Assembly: GCA_964518955.1 (NCBI GenBank)
Contig: CAZFHS010000002.1
Coordinates: 158,585-222,584, forward strand
Source of the DNA: JBDGYW01 sp964518955
GTDB lineage: Bacteria > Gemmatimonadota > Gemmatimonadetes > Gemmatimonadales > GWC2-71-9
Direction: 5' to 3'
DNA length: 64,000 nt
Shown: positions 8,901 through 17,400 of the stretch, piece by piece
How positions within the stretch are numbered: position 1 is the stretch's first letter
Layout: each line of letters opens with the position of its first letter
Made by a program: the position numbers and the translations under genes
Notes under the pieces: generated by a model
What the model saw: only the letters and a program-made list of their open reading frames with translations
Database searches by the model: none
What the model was told of the DNA's origin: nothing

Positions 8901-10417
8901 AGTTGGCGGACCTGGTGGTACTGGATCGCGACCCTCTGAATGACATCGAGGCCACACAGTCGGTCCGCTACGTCATGAAGAACGGGGTTCTCTATGATGG
9001 TGAAACGCTGGATCAGGTCTGGCCCCGTGAGGAACCGCTAACACTACCCTGGTGGCTCTCCCGGTCTTCTGGTCCCGCAGGAACCAGGACGGCAATCGAC
9101 GAGTTGGTCGGCCGCACCTTGGACGAAGCGAATATCCCCGGCGCAGCCGTTGCCGTGGTGCGTGGCGGAGAGGTCTTGCTTGCCAAGGGATACGGCCTTG
9201 CGAACCTGGAGACCGACACCCGCGTCACGCGTGAGACGATGTTCCAATCGGGTTCTCTCGGAAAACAATTCACATCGGCAGGGATTATGGCATTGGTCGA
9301 GGAAGGCCGGATCCACCTAGATGAGTCCGTGCGCACGTACCTACCTGAGACGCCTGATTCCTGGCGACAGATCACAATCCGTCACCTGCTTACCCACTCG
9401 TCCGGGATTCCCGACTACACAAGCGACGAATTCGACTACGAGGCGAACTACGACGAGAACGATCTCGTTCGCATCGCCACTGGACTGGAACTGGAGTTCC
9501 CCGCCGGTTCTCGGTGGAACTACTCCAACACGGGGTACGTCTTGCTCGGCGTGATTATGGGAAGGATCACCGGTAAACCGTATTGGGAGTATCTGCGTGA
9601 GCGGATCTTCGACCCCGCGGAGATGCCCACGATTCGCGTCAATACAGCGTCCGAGATCGTTCGCAACCGCGCCGAGGGGTACCTACCTGTAGAAGGCGGA
9701 TGGCAACATGCTGCCTACGTTGCGCCCACGACCAACACGACGGCCGATGGTTCGATGCTTGTTAACCTCCACGACATGATCGCCTGGAATGAAGTCGTAC
9801 GAAACCGCCGGGTACTGCGCCCGGAGAGTTGGGAGACCATTCTCAGCCCCATGACGCTTTCCAGCGGCCGAGCGTATCCCTACGGCTTCGGGTGGTTCTT
9901 CCAGAATGTAGGTGGGCAGGAGGTACACGAGCACGGCGGATCGTGGCAGGGTTTTATCACCCAGTTCACCCGTTTCACGGACGATGATCTGGCGATAATC
10001 GTGCTATCCAACGGTCGCGCCCTTGCCGTCCCTGGCCTGGCAAACGGGATAGCTGCACTTGTCGATCCTTCGCTCGCGCCGGCACCGCCAGCTACAACCC
10101 CTATCCCGGATGCAGACCCGGAGGCCACTGCCTACGTACGAGAGATCTTGGGCAAGGTGGCCCGCGGTGACCTGGAACAAGACGATTTTGCGTTCGTGCG
10201 TCAGACCGTGTTCCCGCGTATGCGCGTTGCGCTGACCCGTACGCTGCAGGGGCTGGGATCGCCTGATCAATTGGAATTGCTGCAAACGAAAGTCGTCGGA
10301 GACGACCGGGAACTCCAATATTGGGCCTGGTACGGAGAGCGGCGTTTCCGCGTGCACGTATCGCTGGGACCCCAGGGAGGTCTCACTGCGTTGCGGGTAA
10401 TACCAGAGAACCGCTGA
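5933..10417 (+). CDS. Secreted TolB-propeller / amidohydrolase / serine beta-lactamase-family fusion
   Basis: A 1494-aa three-part enzyme. ATG 5933 is chosen because a signal peptide follows (LLVLLALSTTIPSWTATAQ); ATG 5954 and TTG 5897 are alternatives. Residues about 30-630 are PD40/TolB propeller repeats (FSPDGSRLVYVSDESGSDNV, FSPSWSPDGLWIAFVTWD). Residues about 640-1030 are an imidazolonepropionase-like amidohydrolase with metal motif GFIDIHAHLG (about 697-706), GGHGELQGLSNHWEMK and a LADLVVLDRDPL ending. From about 1054 comes a class C-type serine hydrolase with SLGK (S about 1107), YSN (Y about 1197) and HGG (H about 1334), so the nucleophile is intact. A DUF3471-like tail ends it. Likely periplasmic or outer-surface peptide or amide hydrolysis; the substrate is unknown. 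Propeller-amidohydrolase fusions are common in this phylum; the added serine hydrolase is unusual. Confidence 0.88.
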   Translation: MRGVFAAMFCSGIRPLLVLLALSTTIPSWTATAQTSEISFTTTQGTWISLDVAPDDNSLVFELLGDIYALPVAGGNARSLLTGRAFQSQPRFSPDGSRLVYVSDESGSDNVWISRSDGTEARQLSNVRRVRMISPEWAADGTAVYVTVVTLGWQPAAEIWRYDIASGEGTRVVENSNGPSAPLVSAPAPGPYGPAPSPDGSSIYYTSVTPRPYGSRSGASSAVFRFDAASGENRQVYLEGLNAMKPAVAPDGRRIVYAATKDGHTGLKVRDLDSGRERWLAYPIQRHQLEGRATRDVLPNFAISGDSRSVYLEWNGRIHKLGLDDESDQLVPFEAHVALEVEPRLNFPRRVDTGPVVARRAQHLAVAADGRVAFSTLARIWVADQNSETPRRLTDTESPREFSPSWSPDGLWIAFVTWDVSGGHLWKARSDGSGTPVRLSERSALWIDPTWTPDGSAIVALTAPLGSTLTSRGPVPPDAQLVMVPATGGAARTVALANGLRSPHFGTDSERVFLSSEQAGLISIALDGSDRRTEARLARDFGPGKLLMSPAGSYVLGIAGPRVIRFPVPSEGLAGSELTVEQGVTVTEDAPASVAWGGDGSSLSWLVGMTLSSVDAAGTAEGQRDLTLRVEVPRKTPSGDLVLRGAKVISMRGHEIVEDGDVVVKDNRIVGVGPRGAEPVPPAARVVDVSGKVIVPGFIDIHAHLGTPEELLQPECSASFANLAYGITTIRDPQANPDVFAVADIIDADGVPGPRMYSTGPGLFATTDFQSLDEVRRYLQTYRDKYRTHLIKEYLAGTRQQRRWIVQAAREMGMMVTTEGGADTKADLTHAMDGFSGNEHALPVAPIYGDVVQLYARTGITWTPTLVVSFGAALPVYRLLAEERPYQNAKANRWFGDGELFARTATRMLWFPPEDFNNVDVARGVNAVLQAGGRVGLGGHGELQGLSNHWEMKLLADGGMPPHDILRVATIFSAEAIGFEQDLGSLEPGKLADLVVLDRDPLNDIEATQSVRYVMKNGVLYDGETLDQVWPREEPLTLPWWLSRSSGPAGTRTAIDELVGRTLDEANIPGAAVAVVRGGEVLLAKGYGLANLETDTRVTRETMFQSGSLGKQFTSAGIMALVEEGRIHLDESVRTYLPETPDSWRQITIRHLLTHSSGIPDYTSDEFDYEANYDENDLVRIATGLELEFPAGSRWNYSNTGYVLLGVIMGRITGKPYWEYLRERIFDPAEMPTIRVNTASEIVRNRAEGYLPVEGGWQHAAYVAPTTNTTADGSMLVNLHDMIAWNEVVRNRRVLRPESWETILSPMTLSSGRAYPYGFGWFFQNVGGQEVHEHGGSWQGFITQFTRFTDDDLAIIVLSNGRALAVPGLANGIAALVDPSLAPAPPATTPIPDADPEATAYVREILGKVARGDLEQDDFAFVRQTVFPRMRVALTRTLQGLGSPDQLELLQTKVVGDDRELQYWAWYGERRFRVHVSLGPQGGLTALRVIPENR

Positions 10418-10634
10418 GGGGCCGCATCGCCAACACGGACCTGCCGGCAGCACAACAGAATGTTGAGCTTTGAGAAATCCGGCAGCGCTGGTGGCCGCGT
10501 CACCGAGCGGGACAGTTGATCGACAGATCCTGGGCCGCCCGTTCGTGACCCAGAGGGGTGATATTCCAAACAGGAACCAGGAACCTGGACTTGGTTCCGA
10601 ACCATGCAGCGACGCGACCCGCACCCCCGTATCG
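10418..10634. other. Spacer with no gene
   Basis: No convincing coding potential. It holds a self-complementary stretch around 10569-10598 (GGAACC ... GGTTCC enclosing CCAGGAACCTGG), possibly the terminator of the preceding gene, although no T-run follows. Confidence 0.4.
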
Positions 10635-10679
10635 CCAGGTCTCGCCCTCGCATTACCTTCGATGTGCCCAAACACAAAA

Positions 10680-10698
10680 CCCTCTCCGTCGGAGAGGG
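10680..10698 (-). terminator. Terminator of tRNA-Ser
   Basis: Hairpin CCCTCTCC-GAC-GGAGAGGG read on the minus strand, 25 bases past the tRNA 3' end and followed by TTTTGTGTTT. The same hairpin recurs at 614-632 and, altered, at 4197-4215 and about 5430-5450, so the terminator was copied together with the tRNA 3' half. Confidence 0.75.
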
Positions 10699-10723
10699 TC
10701 TGCAACTCATTGATATGCTGATA

Positions 10724-10807
10724 CGGAGGGCCGGGGACTCGAACCCCGAAGGGATTGCTCCCGGCGGTTTTCAAGACCGCTGCCTTACCAATTAGGTCTA
10801 GCCCTCC
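10724..10807 (-). tRNA. tRNA-Ser(UGA)
   Basis: Read on the minus strand: acceptor GGAGGGC/GCCCTCC with discriminator G, D-arm around TTGGTAAGG, anticodon stem GCGGT/ACCGC with loop CTTGAAA (anticodon TGA), long variable arm GGGAGCAATCCC typical of class II tRNAs, and T-arm GGGGTTCGAGTCCCC. No CCA is encoded. It is the only complete copy; its 3' half recurs at 5474, 4241 and 658, which marks it as the integration target of the cassettes to its left. Confidence 0.93.
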
Positions 10808-10898
10808 CGGGCCAGAAACGTAATTCGTACATTCTGAATGCCCAAGTGTGAACCTGCAATACTGTGTCGCCAGTCAGAGCGTGCCAGGAGAACCATAT

Positions 10899-11660
10899 AT
10901 GCCAGAACGCCCGATATTCCTCGAACGAATGACCAGACCTCAGGTAGAGGCGGCACTCGATGAAGGGTTCACCACGGCAATCGTTCCCTGCGGTGCCGTC
11001 GAACAGCACGGGCCGCACCTGCCGCTGTTCGTTGACGCGGAGATCGGAACGCGGCTGGGTGCGGAGGTGGCTCTACGCCTAGGCAAGACACTCGTTGCCC
11101 CAACCATTCGGGTTGGTTGTTCTCAGCATCATATGGATTTTCCGGGCACGCTCACGCTACAGCATTCGACGTTCAAGGCAGTCTGTTTCGACTATTGCAC
11201 CTCACTCGCCCACCACGGCTTCAAACGTTTGCTGATGCTTCCTTCTCACGGCGGCAATTTCAAACCGCTCGCCGACGCGCTCGACGACCTGAACGATGCT
11301 GTAGGTGACGATTGTATCGTCGAAGCCTTCACTGATTTGATCGCTGTCGTAAACGTGTGGAAAGACCTCGTCGAGTCGGAGGTCGGGCTAGGCGACAGAG
11401 TCGGTGGCCACGCCGATATCGGAGAGAGCGCGATTATGCTGTGCCTACATCCCGACCTGGTCGACCACGACGCTGCTGACGTTGGGTTCTCTTCCGAACT
11501 GACTCAGGACCTGGTCGAACGGATCATGCGTGAGGGCATGAAGAGTGTGACGCCGAACGGGATTTTAGGTGACGCTCGCGGTATGACGGAGGAGATTGGT
11601 GAACGGTTGATCGCGGCCACTTCCGACATGATTGCGGATCAATTCAGACAGACGGCGTAA
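10899..11660 (+). CDS. Creatininase-family amidohydrolase
   Basis: A 253-aa protein of the creatininase/MftE family of metal-dependent amidohydrolases. Visible family motifs are IVPCGAVEQHGPHLPL (metal Glu and His), the Asp in FVDAEIG, SQHHMDFPGTLTL and LPSHGGNFKPL. ATG 10899 is chosen because AGGAGA lies 7-8 bases upstream (10876-10893 region) and the family starts close to this point; the frame is open to 10848. Substrate cannot be told from sequence: relatives open creatinine, formamide or peptide-derived rings. It stands alone just outside the cassette array, upstream of the glutamate dehydrogenase promoter. Confidence 0.85.
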   Translation: MPERPIFLERMTRPQVEAALDEGFTTAIVPCGAVEQHGPHLPLFVDAEIGTRLGAEVALRLGKTLVAPTIRVGCSQHHMDFPGTLTLQHSTFKAVCFDYCTSLAHHGFKRLLMLPSHGGNFKPLADALDDLNDAVGDDCIVEAFTDLIAVVNVWKDLVESEVGLGDRVGGHADIGESAIMLCLHPDLVDHDAADVGFSSELTQDLVERIMREGMKSVTPNGILGDARGMTEEIGERLIAATSDMIADQFRQTA

Positions 11661-11707
11661 TTCAACATCGGACGTCACGTGGCCGTAGATCCTACCCCGG
11701 CATCCGG

Positions 11708-11736
11708 TCGACACGTTCAGACTGGCCAGCTATAAT
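11708..11736 (+). promoter_or_regulatory. Sigma70-type promoter for glutamate dehydrogenase
   Basis: TCGACA (11708-11713, five of six to TTGACA), 17-base spacer, TATAAT (11731-11736). Predicted transcription start about 11743, giving a 5' leader near 130 bases before the GTG at 11872. A second TATAAT at 11783-11788 lacks a good -35. Confidence 0.6.
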
Positions 11737-11871
11737 GAAACGTTCGGTCGCGGTAACGGGATGGTGGTCCGTCATGTCTCGTTATAATCGCATGTGAAAG
11801 GACCGGTTGGCCTTGGGCTTCTGCCTCGATTCCTTTCCGTGAGTACACGACACCAGCAAGGAGAATCAACA

Positions 11872-13323
11872 GTGGCACAAACGCCCCGAAAGCGGTCATC
11901 TCGTCGCGTAGTGGAAGATTTGAACTTGAACCACATCGTCGACAGTCAGTTCGATCTTGCTGCCAAACATCTCAAATACCCCGAAGGCCTGCTGGAACAG
12001 ATCAAAGTCTGCAACAACGTCTATTACATGCGGTTCCCCGTGAAGTTCGGCAAGAAATATGTGGTGTACGAAGCGTGGAGGGCGGAGCATAGCCACCATT
12101 GCAAGCCGCTAAAAGGGGGATTGCGATACAGCTGGATGGTCAACCAGGACGAGATCATCGCTCTCGCCACCTTGATGACCTATAAGTGCGCAATCGTTGA
12201 CGTACCGTTTGGTGGATCGAAGGGGGGAGTCCAATGCATTCCCCGCGACCTCTCGTCAGAACAGCTCGAAAAGATCACCCGTCGCTTCACCGCTGAGTTG
12301 AACCGCAAGAACTTCATTGGTCCTGGTATCAATGTCCCCGCGCCCGATTACGGCACAGGGGAACGCGAGATGGCGTGGATATCGGACACCTACGACGCCT
12401 TGCACCCTCAAGAGTTGGACAACCTCGCTTGCGTCACTGGCAAGCCGGTCTCTCAGGGAGGGATTCGGGGCCGTTCCGCGGCGACCGGGCGCGGTGTGGT
12501 TTACGCGCTCCGCGAGTTCTTCCGGCAACCCGAGGAATTGAAGAAGGTGAAACTGGCCGGAAGCCTCGAAGGGAAGCGGATTTCCATTCAAGGGTTCGGC
12601 AATGTCGGCTACCACGTGGCGAGGGTTTTGGAGAGCGAGGACGGGGCAACAATCATCGCTGTCGGAGAATGGGATTGCACGGTATACGATCCGAACGGGA
12701 TAGATGTGGAGGCGCTCAAGCGCCACCAGAAGAAGACTGGGTCGATCCGAGGTTTCAGGAAAGCAAAGACTCTGCCCAAGTCTGGTGACTGCCTCGAAGT
12801 CGAATGCGATGTGCTGGTCCCGGCAGCCTTGGAAAATCAGATCACAATGGACAACGTGCGAAAGGTACGCTGTCGCGTTATGGCGGAAGCAGCCAACGGC
12901 CCGACGACGCCGAAGGCAGAGCAATACCTCAACAAGAAGGGTGTTGTGGTGTTGCCCGACATTTTCATGAACGCGGGTGGTGTCACCGTCTCCTATTTCG
13001 AATGGACCAAGAACCTCTCTCACCTGCGTTACGGGCGATTGGAAAAACGCCTGGATCACCTCAGGCGTTCCAGGTTCGTAGGTGCTGTAGAGGGTCTCGT
13101 TGACCAGGAGTTCGACGCCGGCATACGGGAAAAGCTGACCGAGGGCACGGGGGAAGAAGATTTGGTCAACTCGGGTCTGGAAGAGTCTATGGTAAACGCC
13201 TTCAGGGAGATTCTCGAAATTCGGCGTCGATTCAACAAGGTCGGCGATATGCGCACGGCGGCATATATCTGCGCTATTGAGAAGATCGCGAATTCATATG
13301 AGCAGCGCGGTCTCTTTCCTTAG
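11872..13323 (+). CDS. gdhA: Glu/Leu/Phe/Val dehydrogenase, probably glutamate dehydrogenase
   Basis: A 483-aa NAD(P)-dependent amino acid dehydrogenase that interconverts glutamate and 2-oxoglutarate plus ammonia. Substrate-domain motifs are CKPLKGGLRYS, CAIVDVPFGGSKGG (catalytic lysine) and GPGINVPAPDYGTGEREM; the Rossmann motif is GFGNVGYHVARVL, and AEAANGPTTPKA is also conserved. GTG 11872 is preferred because AAGGAGA sits 6-7 bases before it and MAQTPRKRSS begins near the family start; the frame is open upstream to 11794. It is somewhat longer than the usual 415-450 aa. It has its own promoter and a hairpin after it. The glutamate-synthase-like gene cluster downstream makes glutamate the likely substrate. 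Confidence 0.88.
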   Translation: MAQTPRKRSSRRVVEDLNLNHIVDSQFDLAAKHLKYPEGLLEQIKVCNNVYYMRFPVKFGKKYVVYEAWRAEHSHHCKPLKGGLRYSWMVNQDEIIALATLMTYKCAIVDVPFGGSKGGVQCIPRDLSSEQLEKITRRFTAELNRKNFIGPGINVPAPDYGTGEREMAWISDTYDALHPQELDNLACVTGKPVSQGGIRGRSAATGRGVVYALREFFRQPEELKKVKLAGSLEGKRISIQGFGNVGYHVARVLESEDGATIIAVGEWDCTVYDPNGIDVEALKRHQKKTGSIRGFRKAKTLPKSGDCLEVECDVLVPAALENQITMDNVRKVRCRVMAEAANGPTTPKAEQYLNKKGVVVLPDIFMNAGGVTVSYFEWTKNLSHLRYGRLEKRLDHLRRSRFVGAVEGLVDQEFDAGIREKLTEGTGEEDLVNSGLEESMVNAFREILEIRRRFNKVGDMRTAAYICAIEKIANSYEQRGLFP

Positions 13324-13388
13324 GATTGTCAAGCGAAAGGGTTTGTTACCAAGAAGGCGAATGGAGCGCAATCACGTATTCGGAGAGT

Positions 13389-13420
13389 CCAATTACCTAC
13401 TTGTGAGAGTAGGCGATTGG
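13389..13420 (+). terminator. Hairpin after gdhA
   Basis: CCAAT/ATTGG plus CCTACT/AGTAGG stems around the loop TGTGAG, with a 2x2 internal loop, followed by CTTTCTTG. Lies 66 bases past the stop. The T-run is weak. Confidence 0.5.
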
Positions 13421-13547
13421 CTTTCTTGATTGGACATGTTAGCATTCACGACGATCTGCTATTCACTAATAACACGCGGACGGTGGAGCCAGCTGAATTG
13501 AGGGTTCTTCTGTCCCATATGTCGGCGACGACCGGCACCTAAATACA

Positions 13548-14447
13548 ATGGATAACACGGAAGCTGGAACCTGCGTCGAATGCGGTTGCGGGAAGGGCAA
13601 CTCTTCCTCTCAAGAGATATCCGAAGACCGCATTATTGAAATCGTACGAGCGCACGACGGAGAGCGCGGCAACATAATCGCAATACTCACCGACGTGCAA
13701 ACCGAGTACAACTACCTTCCCAAACGCGCTCTCGAGATTGTGGCGCGTGAAACCAACTCCTCCCTGGTCAACATCTACGGTATCGCGACTTTCTACGGTG
13801 CATTCAGCCTGGAGCAGCGTGGACGTCACCTGCTGTCGGTCTGTACCGGCACAGCGTGCCATGTTCGTGGTGCACCCCAGTTGATCAAGGCGTTCGAGAA
13901 AAAACTGGATGTGGAAGCTGGCGGCACTACAGAAGACCGCGAATTCACATTCGAGACTGTCCGCTGCCTGGGTGCGTGCGCCCTTGGACCGGTTGCCGTA
14001 GTTGACGGTCACTACCACGGCAACATGGTCGAGGCCGAGGTTACCGACATCGTGGACAGGTATTATGAGGGTGGTGGTGGCGCTGAAGATGAGCAGTTAG
14101 TGGACCTCGAAGTCTCGTGCCCTCTGTGTAATCGAAGTTTGCTGAATCATGGTTACGTCCTGGACGGCCGTGCCATGATCATGGTGACAGCGGTCGCCGG
14201 CCGAAAACATGGATGGCTGCGGCTGAGCAGCCAATACGGAGACCACCGCGTCGAATCCGAATTCGAGATTCCCCCAGGTGCGATTGTGGAATTCTTCTGT
14301 CCGCGGTGTCACGGTGAACTGCGGACCAACCGACATTGCCCCCGTTGCGAAGCACCGATGATTCCGCTGCTTGTCAAATCAGGCGGAGTAGTTCAAATCT
14401 GCTCCCGTAAAGGTTGTAAGGAGCATCTACTGACGTTGGACGTCTGA
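13548..14447 (+). CDS. NuoE/HndA-like [2Fe-2S] thioredoxin-fold subunit with zinc-ribbon tail
   Basis: A 299-aa protein. Residues about 25-170 match the 24-kDa subunit of complex I and bifurcating enzymes (NuoE, HndA, BfuA/C type): YNYLPKRALEIVARE, then cluster cysteines C99, C104 (SVCTGTACHVRG) and C140, C144 (VRCLGACALGP). Beyond this, residues 190-299 add two or three cysteine pairs (CPLC, FFCPRCHGEL, RHCPRCEAP and a CSRKGC end), which look like zinc ribbons and are not part of ordinary NuoE. The N-terminus also has CVECGCG. It heads a four-gene cluster and is 31 bases before the NuoF-like gene. Expected role: electron transfer between the flavin subunit and partners in the cytoplasm. Confidence 0.82.
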   Translation: MDNTEAGTCVECGCGKGNSSSQEISEDRIIEIVRAHDGERGNIIAILTDVQTEYNYLPKRALEIVARETNSSLVNIYGIATFYGAFSLEQRGRHLLSVCTGTACHVRGAPQLIKAFEKKLDVEAGGTTEDREFTFETVRCLGACALGPVAVVDGHYHGNMVEAEVTDIVDRYYEGGGGAEDEQLVDLEVSCPLCNRSLLNHGYVLDGRAMIMVTAVAGRKHGWLRLSSQYGDHRVESEFEIPPGAIVEFFCPRCHGELRTNRHCPRCEAPMIPLLVKSGGVVQICSRKGCKEHLLTLDV

Positions 14448-14478
14448 TAACCCGACAAGCGCAAGCAGGAGCACTCAA

Positions 14479-17400
14479 ATGCCAGAACTGTTGTCTATAG
14501 ATGATCTCCGACTGCTTAGAAGTCGGGTTCGAGATGATACGCTAAACAAACCGGCCAAACCTTGCCTGGTAGTCTGCGCAGGAACGGCTTGTCAGGCGAG
14601 CGGTGCCAATAGCATCCAGCGGATGGTGAAGAACGATCTGCTGCAGCGCGAGCTGACCGACAAAGTTTCGTTGCGGATTACAGGTTGCCACGGCTTCTGT
14701 GAGATGGGTCCCTTCATTCTCACCGAACCGCAGAACGCTCTTTATGTGAAGTTGAAGAGGGAAGACGTACCGCGCATTGTCGACGCGGTTCTCAAGGACG
14801 AGTACGTGGAAGACTTGCTCTACCGCGACCCGGCCTCGGGCAAGATCTGCTACAGCCAGGATGAGATTCCGTTCTTCGCCCGACAGGAACGCCAGATTCT
14901 CAGCGGGAATCAGGAGATCGACCCCATTCGGTTTCTGCAGTACATCTCCAATGGGGGATATCTGTCTCTCGAAAAGGTCTTCGCTGATCCGAATCCGGAA
15001 TGGGTACTAGAGGAAGTCAAGAAATCCGGTTTGCGTGGGCGGGGTGGAGGCGGTTTCCCGACAGGGGTCAAGTGGGAAGCCGCGGCGAAGGCCGATGGCC
15101 GCAGCGGAAAATATGTCGTCTGCAATGCGGACGAAGGCGATCCAGGAGCTTACATGGATCGCAGCATCCTCGAGGGTAACCCGCACAGTGTGATCGAGGG
15201 CATGATCGTCGGTGCCTATTCAATGGGGGCCACGGAAGGCTTCATCTTTGTCCGGAGCGAGTACCCCCTCGCAATCAAGCACACGGTGATTGCCCTGCAC
15301 CATGCTCGTGAATACGGGCTGCTGGGCAAGAATATTTTGGGCACAGGCTTCGATTACGACATTTCGATCGTACGGAGTGCAGGCGCTTTCGTATGCGGTG
15401 AAGAGACCGCCCTGATCCGCACGATCGAGGGCAAGGTGGGTGAGCCCCGTCAGCGTCCTCCGTATCCCACCGAGAAGGGGATCTTCGGCAAACCCACGGT
15501 TATCAACAACGTTGAGACGTGGGCCAACGTACCGCTGGTGTTCAAGTTGGGCGCCGATGAGTACGCCAAGTCTGGAGCCGAAGGCAACAGCGGAACCAAG
15601 GTTTTCTCGTTGGTGGGGAAGGTCAAGAATACAGGGCTGGTTGAAGTCCCGATGGGTGCCTCCATCAAGGAGATCGTTCACGATATCGGTGGTGGAGCTC
15701 CTGAGGGCGGGCAAATCAAGGCCATCCAGATCGGCGGGCCTTCAGGTGGATGTATTCCGGCTTCGAGGTTCGATCTGCCTATTGATTACGACAGCCTGAA
15801 CGAGGCTGGAGCCATCATGGGCTCGGGCGGCCTGATCGTCATGGACGAAGACACGTGCATGGTGGACGTCGCCAAGTACTTCATGTCCTTCCTCAAGGAC
15901 GAGTCCTGCGGTAAGTGCTACACTTGCCGTAAGGGTACCCAGAGGTTGTACGAGATCCTCGAGGACATCAGCAAGGGCAACGGTACGCTTGCCCACTTGG
16001 ACTTGCTACAAGAGCTGGCGCAAGTCGTACAGGACACGAGCATGTGTGGGCTCGGCAGGTCAGCACCCAACCCGGTACTCAGTACGCTGCGATACTTCCG
16101 CGAGGAGTACATAAGGCATATCGAAGACAAACGCTGTGATGCGTTCGTCTGCGCGGATCTCGTTGGGGCGCCATGTCATTCGGCTTGTCCCGTCGACACT
16201 GAAGCGTGGCGGTACGTTGCACACATTGCGCGTGGCGAATACGAAGAAGCATACCAAGCCATTCGCGAGCCCAATCCGTTCCCCTCGGTGTGCGGACGGA
16301 CTTGTGATCACAAGTGCGAATCGCGCTGCAAGTTGGGAGTCACCGGTCATGACCCGGTGGCGATTCGTGCTCTCAAGAGGTTCGTTACCGATAGCATTGA
16401 ACCTTCGGCCTACAAACCCGAGTACAAGGATATCGATGGTGAGCGCAAGCGTGTTGCTGTCGTTGGCTCCGGTCCGGCCGGGCTGACAGCGGCGCATCAC
16501 CTTTCTCTATCGGGTCATCAGGTGACGGTCTTTGAAGCGGAAGACCGTCCGGGCGGTATGCTGGTAGCCGGCATTCCAGAATTCCGTCTCCCTCGTGACA
16601 TACTGGAGAAGGAAATCGCGACGTTGATCGACGACAATATCACTCTCGAGTGCAACAAGGCGCTTGGGCGCGATTTCACCGTCGATAGCCTTTTTGATGA
16701 TGGGTATGAAGCTGCATTCCTCGCACTAGGTGCGCACAAGAGCAAGCTTCTCCGCATCGATGGTGAAGACAGTGAGGGTGTGTTCCCTTCGATCGAATTC
16801 CTGAAGAGTTGGAACCTCCGGGGTGAATCGCAGGCCAAAGGTCATGTGGGCGTTATTGGTGGCGGTAACTCCGCAATCGACGCTGCTCGAGTGGCCGTGC
16901 GTCAGGAAGGCGTCGAAACCGTCACGATCTACTACCGCAGAACTCGGCGCGAGATGCCGGCATTCGAGGCGGAGATCGAAGAGGCTCTGGAAGAGGGCAT
17001 CGAGCTCAAGGTGCTGGTGACCCCGGTGCAGATCGAGGCCAACAATGGGCGCATAGAGGCAATCACATTCCTCGAGAACGACCTGGGTGATCCGGACGGT
17101 AGCGGTCGTCGTCGCCCGATTCCGCGCGATGGATCGGAATTTAGTGTAAAGCTGGATACGCTCGTGGTAGCGATTAGTGAGGAAATGGAACCGTTTGGTA
17201 AGAGCCAAGAAGAGTGTGGTGGCGTGGAAGTGGCCAAATGGGGAGCAATCGTTACCGATGAGAAGACCCAGATGACTCGCCGCGAAGGCGTGTTTGCGGC
17301 CGGAGACGCAGTTACTGGGCCAAACACCGTGATCGATGCGATTGCGGCCGGGAAGAAAGTCGCTGGAGCGATTGAGCGGTACTTGAACGGCGAGCCGCTC

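Noticed and set aside
12256..13059. Long minus-strand open frame inside gdhA and similar antisense frames in other genes
   Set aside because: These are shadows of codon bias in GC-rich genes; no ribosome sites or known motifs.
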